64,000 bases of DNA from Anaerococcus marasmi (GTDB lineage: Bacteria; Bacillota; Clostridia; Tissierellales; Peptoniphilaceae), in NCBI RefSeq assembly GCF_900290195.1, contig NZ_OLMF01000004.1, forward strand, positions 1,888,114 to 1,952,113, written 5' to 3'. The position numbers and the translations under genes were made by a program. Every line of letters starts with the position of its first letter. Within the stretch, counting starts at the first letter, position 1. Below the pieces are notes generated by a model. It did no database searches. It had not been told where the DNA came from and saw only the letters and a program-made list of their open reading frames with translations. Shown in pieces: positions 41,341-50,250 of this stretch.

Positions 41341-41351
41341 TGGAGGTGATT

Positions 41352-42407
41352 ATGAAGAAAACAATGTTGGATTATATAAACAGTATTCCAGAATTAGTCA
41401 CCGATAATCTTCTGGATGAGTCTTTGACTAAAGAGTTTATAAACTTTTACAAAAAATCCGATGGGGATTTGATTTTAGTGGCATCTGGTTCATCTTTCAA
41501 TGCTTGTATGTCAGTTAAATATGCCTTAAGAGACTTACTTGATAAGAATGTCGAGGTATTTACTGCTCACACCTTTAAATACTACGAAATGAATAAATAT
41601 AAGGATAAATTTATTTTGGTAGTAAGCCAGGGAGGAAAGTCAACCAATTGCATTGATCTAGTTGACAATCTAAAGGCCAATGGCATAAAGGGAGCAGTCC
41701 TTACTTCAGATGTTGAAAGTGAAATAGGAAAGCATTTGGATGAAGTTTTTGACTATGGTATAGGCATTGAAACAGTCGGGTATGTTACAAGAGGCTATGT
41801 TGGCCTAATAGTATTTTTATTGAATTTTGCTATAAATTATGGGAATAAATCCCTGTCTGAAGAATTTATTACAAGTTTGAAAAAAGATATGGAAAGTGCA
41901 CACGATATCTTTGAAAACATTGTAAATAGGTCAACAGACTTATACCAAAGAGATAAGAAGAATATGTTATCAACTAAGATTGTCCATATAGTAAGTTCGG
42001 GTGATTGCCTGGGTCTTGCTAGGGAAGCCGCCTTAAAAATAAGCGAGACAACAAAAATACCAGCTATGTATTTCGAAGTTGAAGAATTCCTCCATGGGCC
42101 AAACCTACAATTAACACCAGATTATACGATTGCCATAATTGACAACCTAGATGACACAAGTGCTAGGGAATATGAACTGTTTAAAGCCTTAAAACAAGTG
42201 ACTGATAAATGTTATTTTATAACAGATAGGCAAATAACTGATGAAAACGTTATAGTTATCAGCTATGAAAGCAAATTAACAAGGTTGATTTATTCTATAG
42301 TACCTTTCCAATTATTTTCATACTATGTAACAGAGATAATGGGTACTTGGAAAACTCATCCTTTGATGGAAAAATTTGATGATTCAATAGTTTCAAAAGC
42401 GAAGTAA
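41352..42407 (+). CDS. SIS domain protein, sugar-phosphate deglycase or isomerase type
   Basis: A 351-residue protein with two SIS domains, like GlmS, AgaS and the GfrE group. Phosphosugar-binding motifs are ASGSSFNACM (about residues 46-55), VSQGGKSTNCID, and in the second domain VSSGDCLGLAREAALKISE and EVEEFLHGPN. No glutaminase domain is present. GGAGGTGAT precedes the ATG at 41352. As first gene of a mannose-type PTS operon that also encodes an FrlB-like enzyme, a role in splitting a phosphorylated amino-sugar conjugate is plausible; a ketosamine isomerase is an alternative. Confidence 0.82.
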   Translation: MKKTMLDYINSIPELVTDNLLDESLTKEFINFYKKSDGDLILVASGSSFNACMSVKYALRDLLDKNVEVFTAHTFKYYEMNKYKDKFILVVSQGGKSTNCIDLVDNLKANGIKGAVLTSDVESEIGKHLDEVFDYGIGIETVGYVTRGYVGLIVFLLNFAINYGNKSLSEEFITSLKKDMESAHDIFENIVNRSTDLYQRDKKNMLSTKIVHIVSSGDCLGLAREAALKISETTKIPAMYFEVEEFLHGPNLQLTPDYTIAIIDNLDDTSAREYELFKALKQVTDKCYFITDRQITDENVIVISYESKLTRLIYSIVPFQLFSYYVTEIMGTWKTHPLMEKFDDSIVSKAK

Positions 42408-42426
42408 TAAATAATAGGAGTTTGAA

Positions 42427-43446
42427 ATGGGAAAAATATACAATTTTGACACAGAAAAATATTTAGAAGATGGAGTTGCAACTTACCAAAAGAGAGAAGA
42501 TGTAGAAAAGCTAGCAGTTCAAATAGCTAAAGAAGGATTTGATAACCTTTACTTAATGGGTATTGGTGGTACGGAATTTGAATTTTACCACTTATATTAT
42601 ATGCTAGATAAGTATTTTGACATAGATGTTCATCTAATAAGTGCGGCTGACTATTTCCTAAAAAAAGATAAAAAATTAAGTAAAAAATCTTTAGTAGTTA
42701 CAGCAAGTTCAAGTGGTAATACTGTTGAATTAATCAAGGCTGTCAAAGAATTCCAAGAAAGAGAAGTTAGAGTTGTATCGTTCACCAAATTAGATTCTGA
42801 ACTTGCGAAATACTCTACACATGTAATTGAAGAAGCTGCTGTAACGGGCAAGGTAGAATTTTCCTACCTACTTCAAACTATCTTCCTATACAAAATATTA
42901 AATGAGATGGGTCAATTTGATGACTATGAAGAATTTGCTGATCAATTAAAGGGAATCTTCAATAGCTTAGTAGGTATTAGAGAAAAATTCGACAAAAGAG
43001 CTGACCATATAGCAAGCAAAATCTATGACGCTGAGCATACTATATTTACAGCATCTGGTGCCCTTTGGGGTGAATGTTTACTATATTCAATGTGTATCTT
43101 AGAAGAGATGCAATGGATTAGAACAAGGCCAGTAACAAGCTCTTTATTCTTCCATGGCACCTTAGAATTAGTAGAGGAAAACGTACCAGTATTTATTATA
43201 AAAGGTGAGGACGAATTTAGAGAGCAAGATAATAGGGTAGAAAATTTCTGTAAAAAAATAAACGCAGAGCACTATGTATTTGATACTCAAGAATTTGCAC
43301 TTAATGGTATTGATAACAAGTTTAGAAAATACCTAACACCTTGGATCGCAACTGCTCTCCTAACAGAAAGGATGGGAAGAAATTACGCTAAATACACAAA
43401 CCACAACTTAGAATACAGAAGATATTATAGACAATTTGACTATTAA
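42427..43446 (+). CDS. SIS domain protein, probable fructoselysine-6-phosphate deglycase
   Basis: A 339-residue SIS protein similar to FrlB/GfrF, which cleave fructoselysine-6-phosphate to lysine and glucose-6-phosphate. Support comes from LMGIGGTEFEFYHLYY in the first SIS domain, TASSSGNTVELI, a Glu-rich LYSMCILEEMQW and SLFFHGTLELVEE. In FrlB and FraB enzymes a Glu and a His at these two positions are catalytic. The C-terminus NHNLEYRRYYRQFDY also resembles FrlB. AGGAG precedes the ATG. The exact amino acid conjugate is not determined. Confidence 0.75.
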   Translation: MGKIYNFDTEKYLEDGVATYQKREDVEKLAVQIAKEGFDNLYLMGIGGTEFEFYHLYYMLDKYFDIDVHLISAADYFLKKDKKLSKKSLVVTASSSGNTVELIKAVKEFQEREVRVVSFTKLDSELAKYSTHVIEEAAVTGKVEFSYLLQTIFLYKILNEMGQFDDYEEFADQLKGIFNSLVGIREKFDKRADHIASKIYDAEHTIFTASGALWGECLLYSMCILEEMQWIRTRPVTSSLFFHGTLELVEENVPVFIIKGEDEFREQDNRVENFCKKINAEHYVFDTQEFALNGIDNKFRKYLTPWIATALLTERMGRNYAKYTNHNLEYRRYYRQFDY

Positions 43447-43457
43447 AAGGCTAAGTT

Positions 43458-43871
43458 ATGAAAGTTTTGTTAGTAAGTCACGCCTATATGGCAAAGGGTG
43501 TGAAATCAAGTGTAGAATTAATATTAGGCCCTCAAGAAAATTTGTTTGCGATGGCAGCTTATGTCGACCAGGAAGCTCCTTTTGAAAAGGATATAAAGAA
43601 ATTTCTTGAGGAAAATAAAAATGACAAATTAGTAATAATATCTGATCTTTTTGGTGGCAGTGTAAATAATGAGCTTATGAAACTTGTCGCTGATAAGGAA
43701 AATGTAATACTTATTACAGGGATGAACCTCATCCTTGTAATGAGTGTACTTTTGGCAAGTGAAGACACTATAGATGATGAAATTGATGAAATAATTGAAA
43801 ATTCAAAAAAAGGAATCCTAAAATGTCTTGTATCAGATATAGAAGCTGATGTAGAATTGGACGACTTTTAA
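43458..43871 (+). CDS. PTS mannose-family IIA component
   Basis: A 137-residue cytosolic EIIA of the mannose/fructose/sorbose family. The phosphorylated His lies in LVSHAYMAKGV (about residue 8), and DLFGGSVNNELM and ITGMNLILVM are family motifs. It receives phosphate from HPr and passes it to IIB. It is encoded 11 bases after the deglycase gene and directly before IIB, so it is part of a six-gene operon. Confidence 0.92.
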   Translation: MKVLLVSHAYMAKGVKSSVELILGPQENLFAMAAYVDQEAPFEKDIKKFLEENKNDKLVIISDLFGGSVNNELMKLVADKENVILITGMNLILVMSVLLASEDTIDDEIDEIIENSKKGILKCLVSDIEADVELDDF

Positions 43872-43880
43872 GGAGATACC

Positions 43881-44348
43881 ATGATAAAATTATTAAGAAT
43901 TGACCATAGGCTCTTACATGGACAAGTAGCCTTCTCATGGTCACAGAGCTTAGATGCAAATGCAATTTTGTTAGCGAATGATGAGCTAGTCCATGATAGG
44001 CTAAGACAAAATGTAATCAAATTTTCAAAACCTGCTGGAGTTAAGGTAATAGCTAAAACTATAGAAGATTCTATCAAGGCTATAAAGTCTGGGGTAACGG
44101 ATAAATACAATTTATTTATTATAGTTGAAAGTATTGCTGATTGTGAAAAAATAGTAAATGCACTAGATATTAAAGAGGTAAATCTAGGAGGTACTTATCC
44201 TCACGAAGGCTATGATAAGCTTGCAGTTGCTGTTTATGCAAATGAAGAAGATAAAGATATACTAAGAAACATGATCTCAAAAGGCGTGGATGTATATATT
44301 CAAGGCGTACCATCTAGTAATAGGGTTGATGTAGAAGATGTAATTTAA
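43881..44348 (+). CDS. PTS mannose-family IIB component
   Basis: A 155-residue cytosolic EIIB. RIDHRLLHGQVAFSW at the N-terminus holds the phosphorylated His (in LLHGQV), and LGGTYPHEG and IQGVPSSNRVDVEDVI are typical of the family. It phosphorylates the incoming sugar at the IIC/IID membrane complex. AAGGAG precedes the ATG. Confidence 0.93.
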   Translation: MIKLLRIDHRLLHGQVAFSWSQSLDANAILLANDELVHDRLRQNVIKFSKPAGVKVIAKTIEDSIKAIKSGVTDKYNLFIIVESIADCEKIVNALDIKEVNLGGTYPHEGYDKLAVAVYANEEDKDILRNMISKGVDVYIQGVPSSNRVDVEDVI

Positions 44349-44358
44349 AGGAGATTAT

Positions 44359-45150
44359 ATGTTACGAGAAACAATGCTTTTAGCACTTATAATGCTACTA
44401 GGTAGGGCGGAGTTCTTTCTAGGAACAGCTTTAATTCAAAGACCTATTGTTATTGGGCCACTAGTTGGACTTGTGCTTGGAGACTTTCAAGCAGGTTTAA
44501 TAATGGGAGCAACTCTTGAACTTGCCTTTATTGGTGCAGTTAGTATAGGTTCTTATATACCACCAGATATGTTGTCAGGAACAGTATTGGGTGTTGCCTT
44601 TGCTATAAAGGCCGGAAGTGGTCCTGAAGCTGCATTAACCCTTGGTATGCCAATAGCTAGTTTGATGTTAGCTCTTAGGACAATAATAGGATCACCGTTA
44701 TTAGTTGCTCTAGGTCACTTGGCTGATAAACACGTTGCAGATGGAAAATACAAGATGTTTAGCTTTGATGTTTTAGTAATTCCATTTTTCATTGAAATGA
44801 TTACATCAAGCGTTGTACCTATTGCTTACTATTTTGGTAGTGATGCCGTAACAAATGCTTTAGGAGGCATACCTGAATTCGTTACAACAGGGATAGAAAT
44901 AGCTACAGGAATGTTACCAGCTCTTGGTTTTGCGATGTTAGCACAAATGATAATGAACAAAAAGGTAGCACCTTTCTTCTTTATGGGTTACTTCCTCCTT
45001 GCTTATTTCTCAAATTCAGGATTAACAACCACAGGGATAGCTATATTCTCAATAATTATTGCAGCTATAGGCTTTTTCAAACAAGATGAGGTTCAAAGCG
45101 TAGCCTATACTAGTAGTGAACAGGAAGGGTATGTGTTAGATGAATTTTAA
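44359..45150 (+). CDS. PTS mannose-family IIC component
   Basis: A 263-residue membrane subunit of the sugar channel. Helices start with ETMLLALIMLLGRAEFFLG; the segments PIVIGPLVGLVLGDFQAGL, GATLELAFIGAVSIG and IPPDMLSGTVLG are conserved in this family. It overlaps the IID gene by 11 bases. Confidence 0.92.
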   Translation: MLRETMLLALIMLLGRAEFFLGTALIQRPIVIGPLVGLVLGDFQAGLIMGATLELAFIGAVSIGSYIPPDMLSGTVLGVAFAIKAGSGPEAALTLGMPIASLMLALRTIIGSPLLVALGHLADKHVADGKYKMFSFDVLVIPFFIEMITSSVVPIAYYFGSDAVTNALGGIPEFVTTGIEIATGMLPALGFAMLAQMIMNKKVAPFFFMGYFLLAYFSNSGLTTTGIAIFSIIIAAIGFFKQDEVQSVAYTSSEQEGYVLDEF

Positions 45151-45976
45151 TAAGATAAAAAATCCAGATAGTATAATAACAAAAAAAGATTTAAGAAAAT
45201 TAGGTTTCAGAACACTTCCAATGGAACACGCTTGGAACTATGAGAGAATGATGCACATGGGATATGCTTGGGCTTTGATGCCTATTTTAAAGAAGCTATA
45301 TCCTGAAGATGAAAATTTCAAAGAAGCTCTAACAAGACACCTTGAATTTTATAATACAACCCCTTTTATTATTAGTTTTCCTCTTGGTATTTCTGCCGCT
45401 ATGGAAGAAGAAAGAGCTAATAATATTGATACATTTGATACCAAATCCATATCTGAAGTTAAAACAGCTCTGATGGGACCTCTTGCAGGAATAGGAGATT
45501 CAATATTTTGGGGTACGCTAAGGATTATTGCTACAGGAATTGGTACATCTCTAGCCCTACAAGGAAATGTCCTCGGACCAATATTATTTTTACTAACATG
45601 GAATGTACCGAGTTTACTTTGTAGGTATATCTTATCATTTGTTGGTTTTAACCTTGGTACGGAAGTTATAACCCAGGCAAATGAACATGGGATAATGGAA
45701 AAATTAACCAAGGCAGCTTCAATAGTAGGTCTTGCAGTGGCAGGATCCATGACAGCTGAAATGGTAAATGTGAATATAGGTTTTAGTTTAGGATCAGGAG
45801 AAGCAGCCACAACAATCCAAGAAATATTAGATGGTATTATACCAGGAATTCCTACCTTATTAATATTCTGGTTATCGTGGGTTCTACTAAAGAAAAAAGT
45901 GAATCCATTAATAATAATGCTAATAATGTTAGCTATTGGATTAATAGGAGCTTATACAGGTATATTAGCAGTGTAA
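45140..45976 (+). CDS. PTS mannose-family IID component
   Basis: A 278-residue membrane subunit. It begins with a soluble segment (ITKKDLRKLGFRTLPMEHAW, NYERMMHMGYAWALMPIL), then FYNTTPFIISFPLGISAAMEEER and ALMGPLAGIGDSIFWGTLR, all conserved in IID proteins, and ends in a helical hairpin. It completes the transporter. It is followed by the operon terminator. Confidence 0.93.
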   Translation: MNFNKIKNPDSIITKKDLRKLGFRTLPMEHAWNYERMMHMGYAWALMPILKKLYPEDENFKEALTRHLEFYNTTPFIISFPLGISAAMEEERANNIDTFDTKSISEVKTALMGPLAGIGDSIFWGTLRIIATGIGTSLALQGNVLGPILFLLTWNVPSLLCRYILSFVGFNLGTEVITQANEHGIMEKLTKAASIVGLAVAGSMTAEMVNVNIGFSLGSGEAATTIQEILDGIIPGIPTLLIFWLSWVLLKKKVNPLIIMLIMLAIGLIGAYTGILAV

Positions 45977-45983
45977 TAAGAAT

Positions 45984-46014
45984 AAAAAGTGATGTGCTTA
46001 GCATATCACTTTTT
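45984..46014 (+). terminator. Terminator of the SIS/PTS operon
   Basis: AAAAAGTGAT (45984-45993) pairs with ATCACTTTTT (46005-46014), extended inside by TGC/GCA. Confidence 0.8.
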
Positions 46015-46020
46015 ATTTAG

Positions 46021-46564
46021 AATTTGATGGTAAAATTAATAAAATATATTCAAATGAAATATAAAGAAATTAATGATACACTTACATTGTATGGAAGGAT
46101 TGAGGAGTATCAAAATAGTGTACATTTTTTTGACCACAATAGTGCAATTAAGATAGAGTAATGCTGTAAATTTTGAGGAAAGTATCGAGTAAACTTCAGA
46201 AAAATAGTTGATTCAAATACCTATAAATTTGTAAAATTAATAATATCCGGTTGTAGAAAAGGATTTTCAAATTGTAAAATTATCTTTAATAAGCATAATT
46301 TACCGATATTCCTTTGAGATCTCGGTTGTCCAAGTTAAATTTACTTAAATGAAAATTCAAGTGAATCAATAAAAAAGATTAGCTACCAAATCAAACTGAT
46401 TTTAGACTTAGTAGTGAAGAGAATAATGTTTCTGTAACTAGCTATAGAAACAAAACGACTAGAAAATCTTTGAAATCTAAAATGACGTTGAAATATTTTA
46501 TGAATTTAGTGCACTTTGTATAGATTAAATTGATAATTGAGAAGGGAGTTATGGAAGAGGTTTT
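46021..46564 (+). other. Gene-poor AT-rich stretch
   Basis: About 540 bases with no supported gene. A 44-codon frame at 46027-46161 (contains TLYGRIEEYQNSVHFFD) lacks a ribosome site and is unrecognised. The sequence looks like degraded coding DNA. Confidence 0.3.
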
Positions 46565-47224
46565 ATGAAAAGTTTGATATTTGATGTTGACGGGACAATC
46601 TTAGATTCTATGCCGATGTGGTTAGAGCTTGAGAATAATTTATTGGAAAAATATGGTTATACTATGGATAGTCTAGACAAGGATATAAAAGACACAATAG
46701 AATCTCTTAGTATTGAGGGAATGAGCAAGTATATAGCAGATACAATTGCCAAAGATATGACATTCGAAGAAGTCTATTATTATTTTCAAAGTTCGATAGA
46801 GTATAAATACTCTAATGAAGTGGAAGCCAAAGAAGGCGTGATAGAGACAATAAAAAATCTTTATGGTAAGGGAGTTCAACTATCAGTAGCATCATCGTCT
46901 AGTTCATACTGCATAGTCAAAGCTTTTAAAAGGCTTGGTATTTATGATTACTTTAGCTTAATAGCAACTGCTGATAATACTGGACTAAAAAAATCACAAA
47001 GAGAGTTTTGGATAACGCTTGCTAAAAAACTACAAAGAGATCCTGAACAAATTATCTTATATGATGACGCTCTATATGCTATCGAAATGGCAAAAAAAGT
47101 AGGTATTGAAGTGGTAGGAATAAAAGACTTTCCACGGAATGAAACAGACTGGGAAGAAATAGTAAGCGTTTGTTCTTATACTCTTGATGCGGTTAGCGAC
47201 ATCAGCTTGGATCAGGTAATTTAA
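46565..47224 (+). CDS. HAD-IA hydrolase, beta-phosphoglucomutase-like
   Basis: A 219-residue HAD phosphatase with a helical cap. Motif I is FDVDGTILDSMPMW (residues 6-19), motif II is SVASSSSSYCIV, and the Lys and motif III/IV regions are LKKSQREFW and IILYDDALYAIEMAKK. Such enzymes act on sugar phosphates and similar small molecules. It stands alone after the PTS operon with an AGAGG ribosome site, so a role in the same sugar pathway is possible but unproven. Confidence 0.82.
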   Translation: MKSLIFDVDGTILDSMPMWLELENNLLEKYGYTMDSLDKDIKDTIESLSIEGMSKYIADTIAKDMTFEEVYYYFQSSIEYKYSNEVEAKEGVIETIKNLYGKGVQLSVASSSSSYCIVKAFKRLGIYDYFSLIATADNTGLKKSQREFWITLAKKLQRDPEQIILYDDALYAIEMAKKVGIEVVGIKDFPRNETDWEEIVSVCSYTLDAVSDISLDQVI

Positions 47225-47305
47225 AGATTTTAAAATCACATTTTTTAATATTTTTATGAATGAACATTCTCTCATCTTTATGGGTGGGGGAATTTTTTAT
47301 TTACA

Positions 47306-47334
47306 TTGACAAGTGTTATAAACTGTTATATACT
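47306..47334 (+). promoter_or_regulatory. Promoter of the second GntR-ABC operon with phased repeats
   Basis: TTGACA (47306-47311), a 17-base spacer and TATACT (47329-47334). TGTTATA occurs three times at exact 10-bp spacing (47314, 47324, 47334), and TATAA-N4-TTATA (47317-47330) is a dyad over the spacer and -10 box, a likely repressor site. Confidence 0.7.
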
Positions 47335-47357
47335 GTTATAGAGAAGAGGGGAAGAAT

Positions 47358-47741
47358 TTGAAAATTATTATAAAAAATGGATCACCAGTGCCCATTTATG
47401 AACAGATTAGGGATGCGATTAGAGAAGAGATCCTAAAAGAAAAGCTAAAAGCAGGAGAAAAGCTTCCTTCTGTAAGGTCTCTTGCAAGAGAGCTTTCCAT
47501 ATCTATTCTTACTGTGAAAAAAGCCTATGATGAACTAGAAAAGGAAGGATTTATTGTTTCGAAACAAGGGCTTGGGACTTTTGTAGGAGAAGACGATCCC
47601 AAACTAAGGATAGAGGAAAAACAGAAAAATCTCGAAGAAGCTCTACTGGATGCGATTAAGATTTCTAAGGATCTAGAAATGGAGAAGAAAGATTTGATCG
47701 AAATATTGGAATATTTGTATGAAGGAGATTTCAATGACTGA
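47358..47741 (+). CDS. GntR family regulator, YtrA subfamily (second copy)
   Basis: A 127-residue repressor of the same type as the one at 35764. The winged helix has PIYEQIRDAIREEILKEKL, LPSVRSLARELSISILTVKK and GLGTFVG, with a short helical tail. The start is TTG with GAGGGGA in front. It overlaps the ATPase gene by eight bases, and its promoter carries phased TGTTATA repeats. It is probably an autorepressor of the ABC operon. Confidence 0.88.
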   Translation: MKIIIKNGSPVPIYEQIRDAIREEILKEKLKAGEKLPSVRSLARELSISILTVKKAYDELEKEGFIVSKQGLGTFVGEDDPKLRIEEKQKNLEEALLDAIKISKDLEMEKKDLIEILEYLYEGDFND

Positions 47742-48573
47742 TAAGATATTGGCAAAGGCTTTAGAGAAAAATTACGATAAGTTCAGTCTAGGACCTAATG
47801 ATTTTTCTATAAAGAAAGGTTTTGTAACTGGATTTATTGGCAAAAATGGAATGGGTAAGACAACTACAATCAAGGCACTTTTATCTCTAATTAATTACGA
47901 TGGAGAGATTCTGCTTGATGGAGAAAGGTTAACTGATTTGAATTATCTTCAGGACATTGGTTTTGTAATGGATGAGTCCTTCCTTGCCAAAGATTGGAAT
48001 ATGAATCTTGTAGATAAGGCGATGGACCTTGGATACAAAAATTGGGATTCTTCAACTTTTTATAAGTATTTGGATAGGTTCGATATAGCAAAAGAGAAAA
48101 AAGTAAGCGAGCTTTCAAGAGGAATGAAGATAAAACTAATGCTATCAATCGCCCTATCTCATAAGGCGAAAATCCTCATTCTAGATGAACCTACCAGTGG
48201 ACTTGATCCTTCTATGAGGGATGAATTAGTCGATTTGATCCTTGATTTTATGGAGGAGGACGAGGACCATACGGTTTTATTTTCGACCCATATCACCCAA
48301 GACTTAGATAGGATTGCTGATTTTCTTATCTTTATAGATGAAGGAAATATTGTCTATGAGGGCAGTAAGGATGATTTTTATGACAAATTCCTTATAGTTA
48401 AGGGCGGAGTAGATGATTATGAGAAATTATCTCCTTGTAATATTTTGGGAGTAAAGAAGACTAATGTAAACTTTGAGGCCTTGGTGTTAAAGGAAGGCTA
48501 CATAGAAAATCCTGACTTACTAGCAGAAAGAGCAAAGATTGAACAAATAATGATTTTATATGGGAGGAAGTAA
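47734..48573 (+). CDS. ABC transporter ATP-binding protein (second YtrA-linked)
   Basis: A 279-residue ATPase. Walker A is GKNGMGKTTTIK (about residues 36-47), the signature is ELSRGMKIKL, Walker B is ILILDEPTSGLD and the switch His is in FSTHITQDL. The ATG at 47734 has AAGGAG. The stop overlaps the start of the permease gene by one base (TAATG). The set resembles PmtRABCD and YtrAB modules. Confidence 0.92.
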   Translation: MTDKILAKALEKNYDKFSLGPNDFSIKKGFVTGFIGKNGMGKTTTIKALLSLINYDGEILLDGERLTDLNYLQDIGFVMDESFLAKDWNMNLVDKAMDLGYKNWDSSTFYKYLDRFDIAKEKKVSELSRGMKIKLMLSIALSHKAKILILDEPTSGLDPSMRDELVDLILDFMEEDEDHTVLFSTHITQDLDRIADFLIFIDEGNIVYEGSKDDFYDKFLIVKGGVDDYEKLSPCNILGVKKTNVNFEALVLKEGYIENPDLLAERAKIEQIMILYGRK

Positions 48574-49223
48574 TGGATATTAGGAAATTAATTAAACTTG
48601 ATTATATATCAATCAAACCGTATTTTACCCTAAAGAACTTACTCATAATGACGATTTTGGCCTTTGTTTATACTAAACTTATGAATAGCCCTTCCATGAT
48701 AATATCTATAACTATGATCTTCGCTATGCTTTTCTCATCATATCCATTTTTGATAGGGGAAAATTCTGGCATAGATGGGCTTTATAGGATTTTTGGAATT
48801 AATCCGAAAGATGTAGTAATAGGTAGATTCACGCTTGCTGGACTTATATATATAGCTACAAGCATAATCGGGATTATTTATTATATACTACTAACACTTG
48901 TTAGCGATTTGGTCTTTACTAAAGAAATATTTCTATTTATTCTAACAAACTTCTTGGTTTATGGATTAATTACCTCTATTCAGTATCCGATATTTTTTAA
49001 ATATGGTTATACCAAAGCTAAAACTTTTGCGTTTTTGCCTATGTTCATTATAGGAATATTGGGAATACTTGGAGGATTTTTAATAGAAGACTTGGATAGT
49101 GTTTTTAATTTCATAGATTCGCATATAGAATTATTCTTAGGGATCTCTATTATAGTAGTAATAATTGTAATTCTCCTATCGATAATATTATCTATAAAAT
49201 TCTATAAAAGAAGAGATTTTTGA
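48573..49223 (+). CDS. ABC-2 type permease (second YtrA-linked)
   Basis: A 216-residue, six-helix membrane protein. It begins with a cytosolic amphipathic segment (DIRKLIKLDYISIKPYF), then alternating helices, and has the FGINPKDVVIGRF loop seen in ABC-2 subunits of staphylococcal Pmt-type exporters. It is much smaller than the permease of the first GntR-ABC operon. It ends at a bidirectional terminator. Confidence 0.8.
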   Translation: MDIRKLIKLDYISIKPYFTLKNLLIMTILAFVYTKLMNSPSMIISITMIFAMLFSSYPFLIGENSGIDGLYRIFGINPKDVVIGRFTLAGLIYIATSIIGIIYYILLTLVSDLVFTKEIFLFILTNFLVYGLITSIQYPIFFKYGYTKAKTFAFLPMFIIGILGILGGFLIEDLDSVFNFIDSHIELFLGISIIVVIIVILLSIILSIKFYKRRDF

Positions 49224-49230
49224 TAGAAAA

Positions 49231-49263
49231 AGTCCTGGCTTAGTTTATCTAAGTTCCAGGACT
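49231..49263. terminator. Bidirectional terminator
   Basis: AGTCCTGG (49231-49238) pairs with CCAGGACT (49256-49263) around an inner CTTA/TAAG stem, lying between convergent genes. Confidence 0.8.
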
Positions 49264-49269
49264 ATATTT

Positions 49270-50202
49270 TTATCCAATTTTTTCGATATTGACAAGAGGA
49301 AGCATATTCATGATCTCTTCTCTTGATGGGAGGTCTAGGACTCTTGCTGTGGCAGAGGCACTTGCAACTGAGACCTTGTATGATTCTACTGGGTCGCCAT
49401 CACGAACCATGGTTCCTACGAAACCACCAATCATAGCATCTCTGCAGGCAACAGTATTTATTATTTCATTATCATCTTTTAGTGGAGTTGATTCGTAGAC
49501 ATCATCTCCGACAAAGAACATTGATCCACTCGCACCGTAGGAGATTATTACATATTTTGCCCCCATATTTACGAGCTTTTTGCCGTAAGGGATGAAGTCT
49601 TTTTTATCTTCTATTCTAACATTGAATATTTCTTCGATATCTTCACTGTTTGGTTTAACTAGGATTGGTTTTTCTTTGACCATATCGAGGAGGTATCTAG
49701 CAGGTACGTCTGCTACGAATTCTGCTCCGTTTGCTGTAGCTACTGATACGAGCCTTGTGTAGATATCATTATCGAGTCCATCTTCCATTGGAGGAACAGA
49801 TCCACCAAAGATTATGGTGTCTCCTTCTCTTACTCTTGATAGATAATAAACTAATTCGTCTACTTCCTCGCTTTTGATGGTTGGTCCTGGGAAGTTGATC
49901 ATGGTTTCTTGTTTGTTTTCGAAAAGTTTGATATTTGTTCTGTTGTGGTTTTCCATCTTGACGAAATTGGTACTAATGTTTTCATTGTTTAGCCAATCTT
50001 TGATAAATTCTCCCTGAAAGCCTCCGGTAAATCCTGTAGCTATGGTTGGAATTCTAAGGGAGGAGAGGATCCTTGATACGTTTAGGGCCTTTCCTCCTGG
50101 TATGGATCTTTCTTGGACGATGTTATTTTGTCCACCGAGATTGAGATTTTTAAGTTCTACAAATAAATCAATTGATGGATTTAAGGTTACGGTATAAATC
50201 AT
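49270..50202 (-). CDS. PfkB family hexose kinase (1-phosphofructokinase-like)
   Basis: A 310-residue cytosolic sugar-phosphate kinase of the FruK/LacC group, phosphorylating fructose-1-phosphate, tagatose-6-phosphate or similar. VTLNPSIDLFVEL and PGGKALNVSRIL mark the substrate side, GGSVPPMEDG the PfkB loop and VKPNSEDIEEIF the second motif. The catalytic segment reads INTVACRDAMIGGF: the catalytic Asp is kept but the usual anion-hole GAGD has become ACRD. A purine-rich leader (AAAGGAAAGGAAG on the minus strand) serves as ribosome site. It follows murF by about 50 bases and may have its own transcript. No fructose PTS lies next to it. Confidence 0.82.
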   Translation of the reverse strand: MIYTVTLNPSIDLFVELKNLNLGGQNNIVQERSIPGGKALNVSRILSSLRIPTIATGFTGGFQGEFIKDWLNNENISTNFVKMENHNRTNIKLFENKQETMINFPGPTIKSEEVDELVYYLSRVREGDTIIFGGSVPPMEDGLDNDIYTRLVSVATANGAEFVADVPARYLLDMVKEKPILVKPNSEDIEEIFNVRIEDKKDFIPYGKKLVNMGAKYVIISYGASGSMFFVGDDVYESTPLKDDNEIINTVACRDAMIGGFVGTMVRDGDPVESYKVSVASASATARVLDLPSREEIMNMLPLVNIEKIG

Positions 50203-50250
50203 TATTCTTCCTTTCCTTTCTTTTCTTTTCTAATTCTTTTCTAATTTTTC

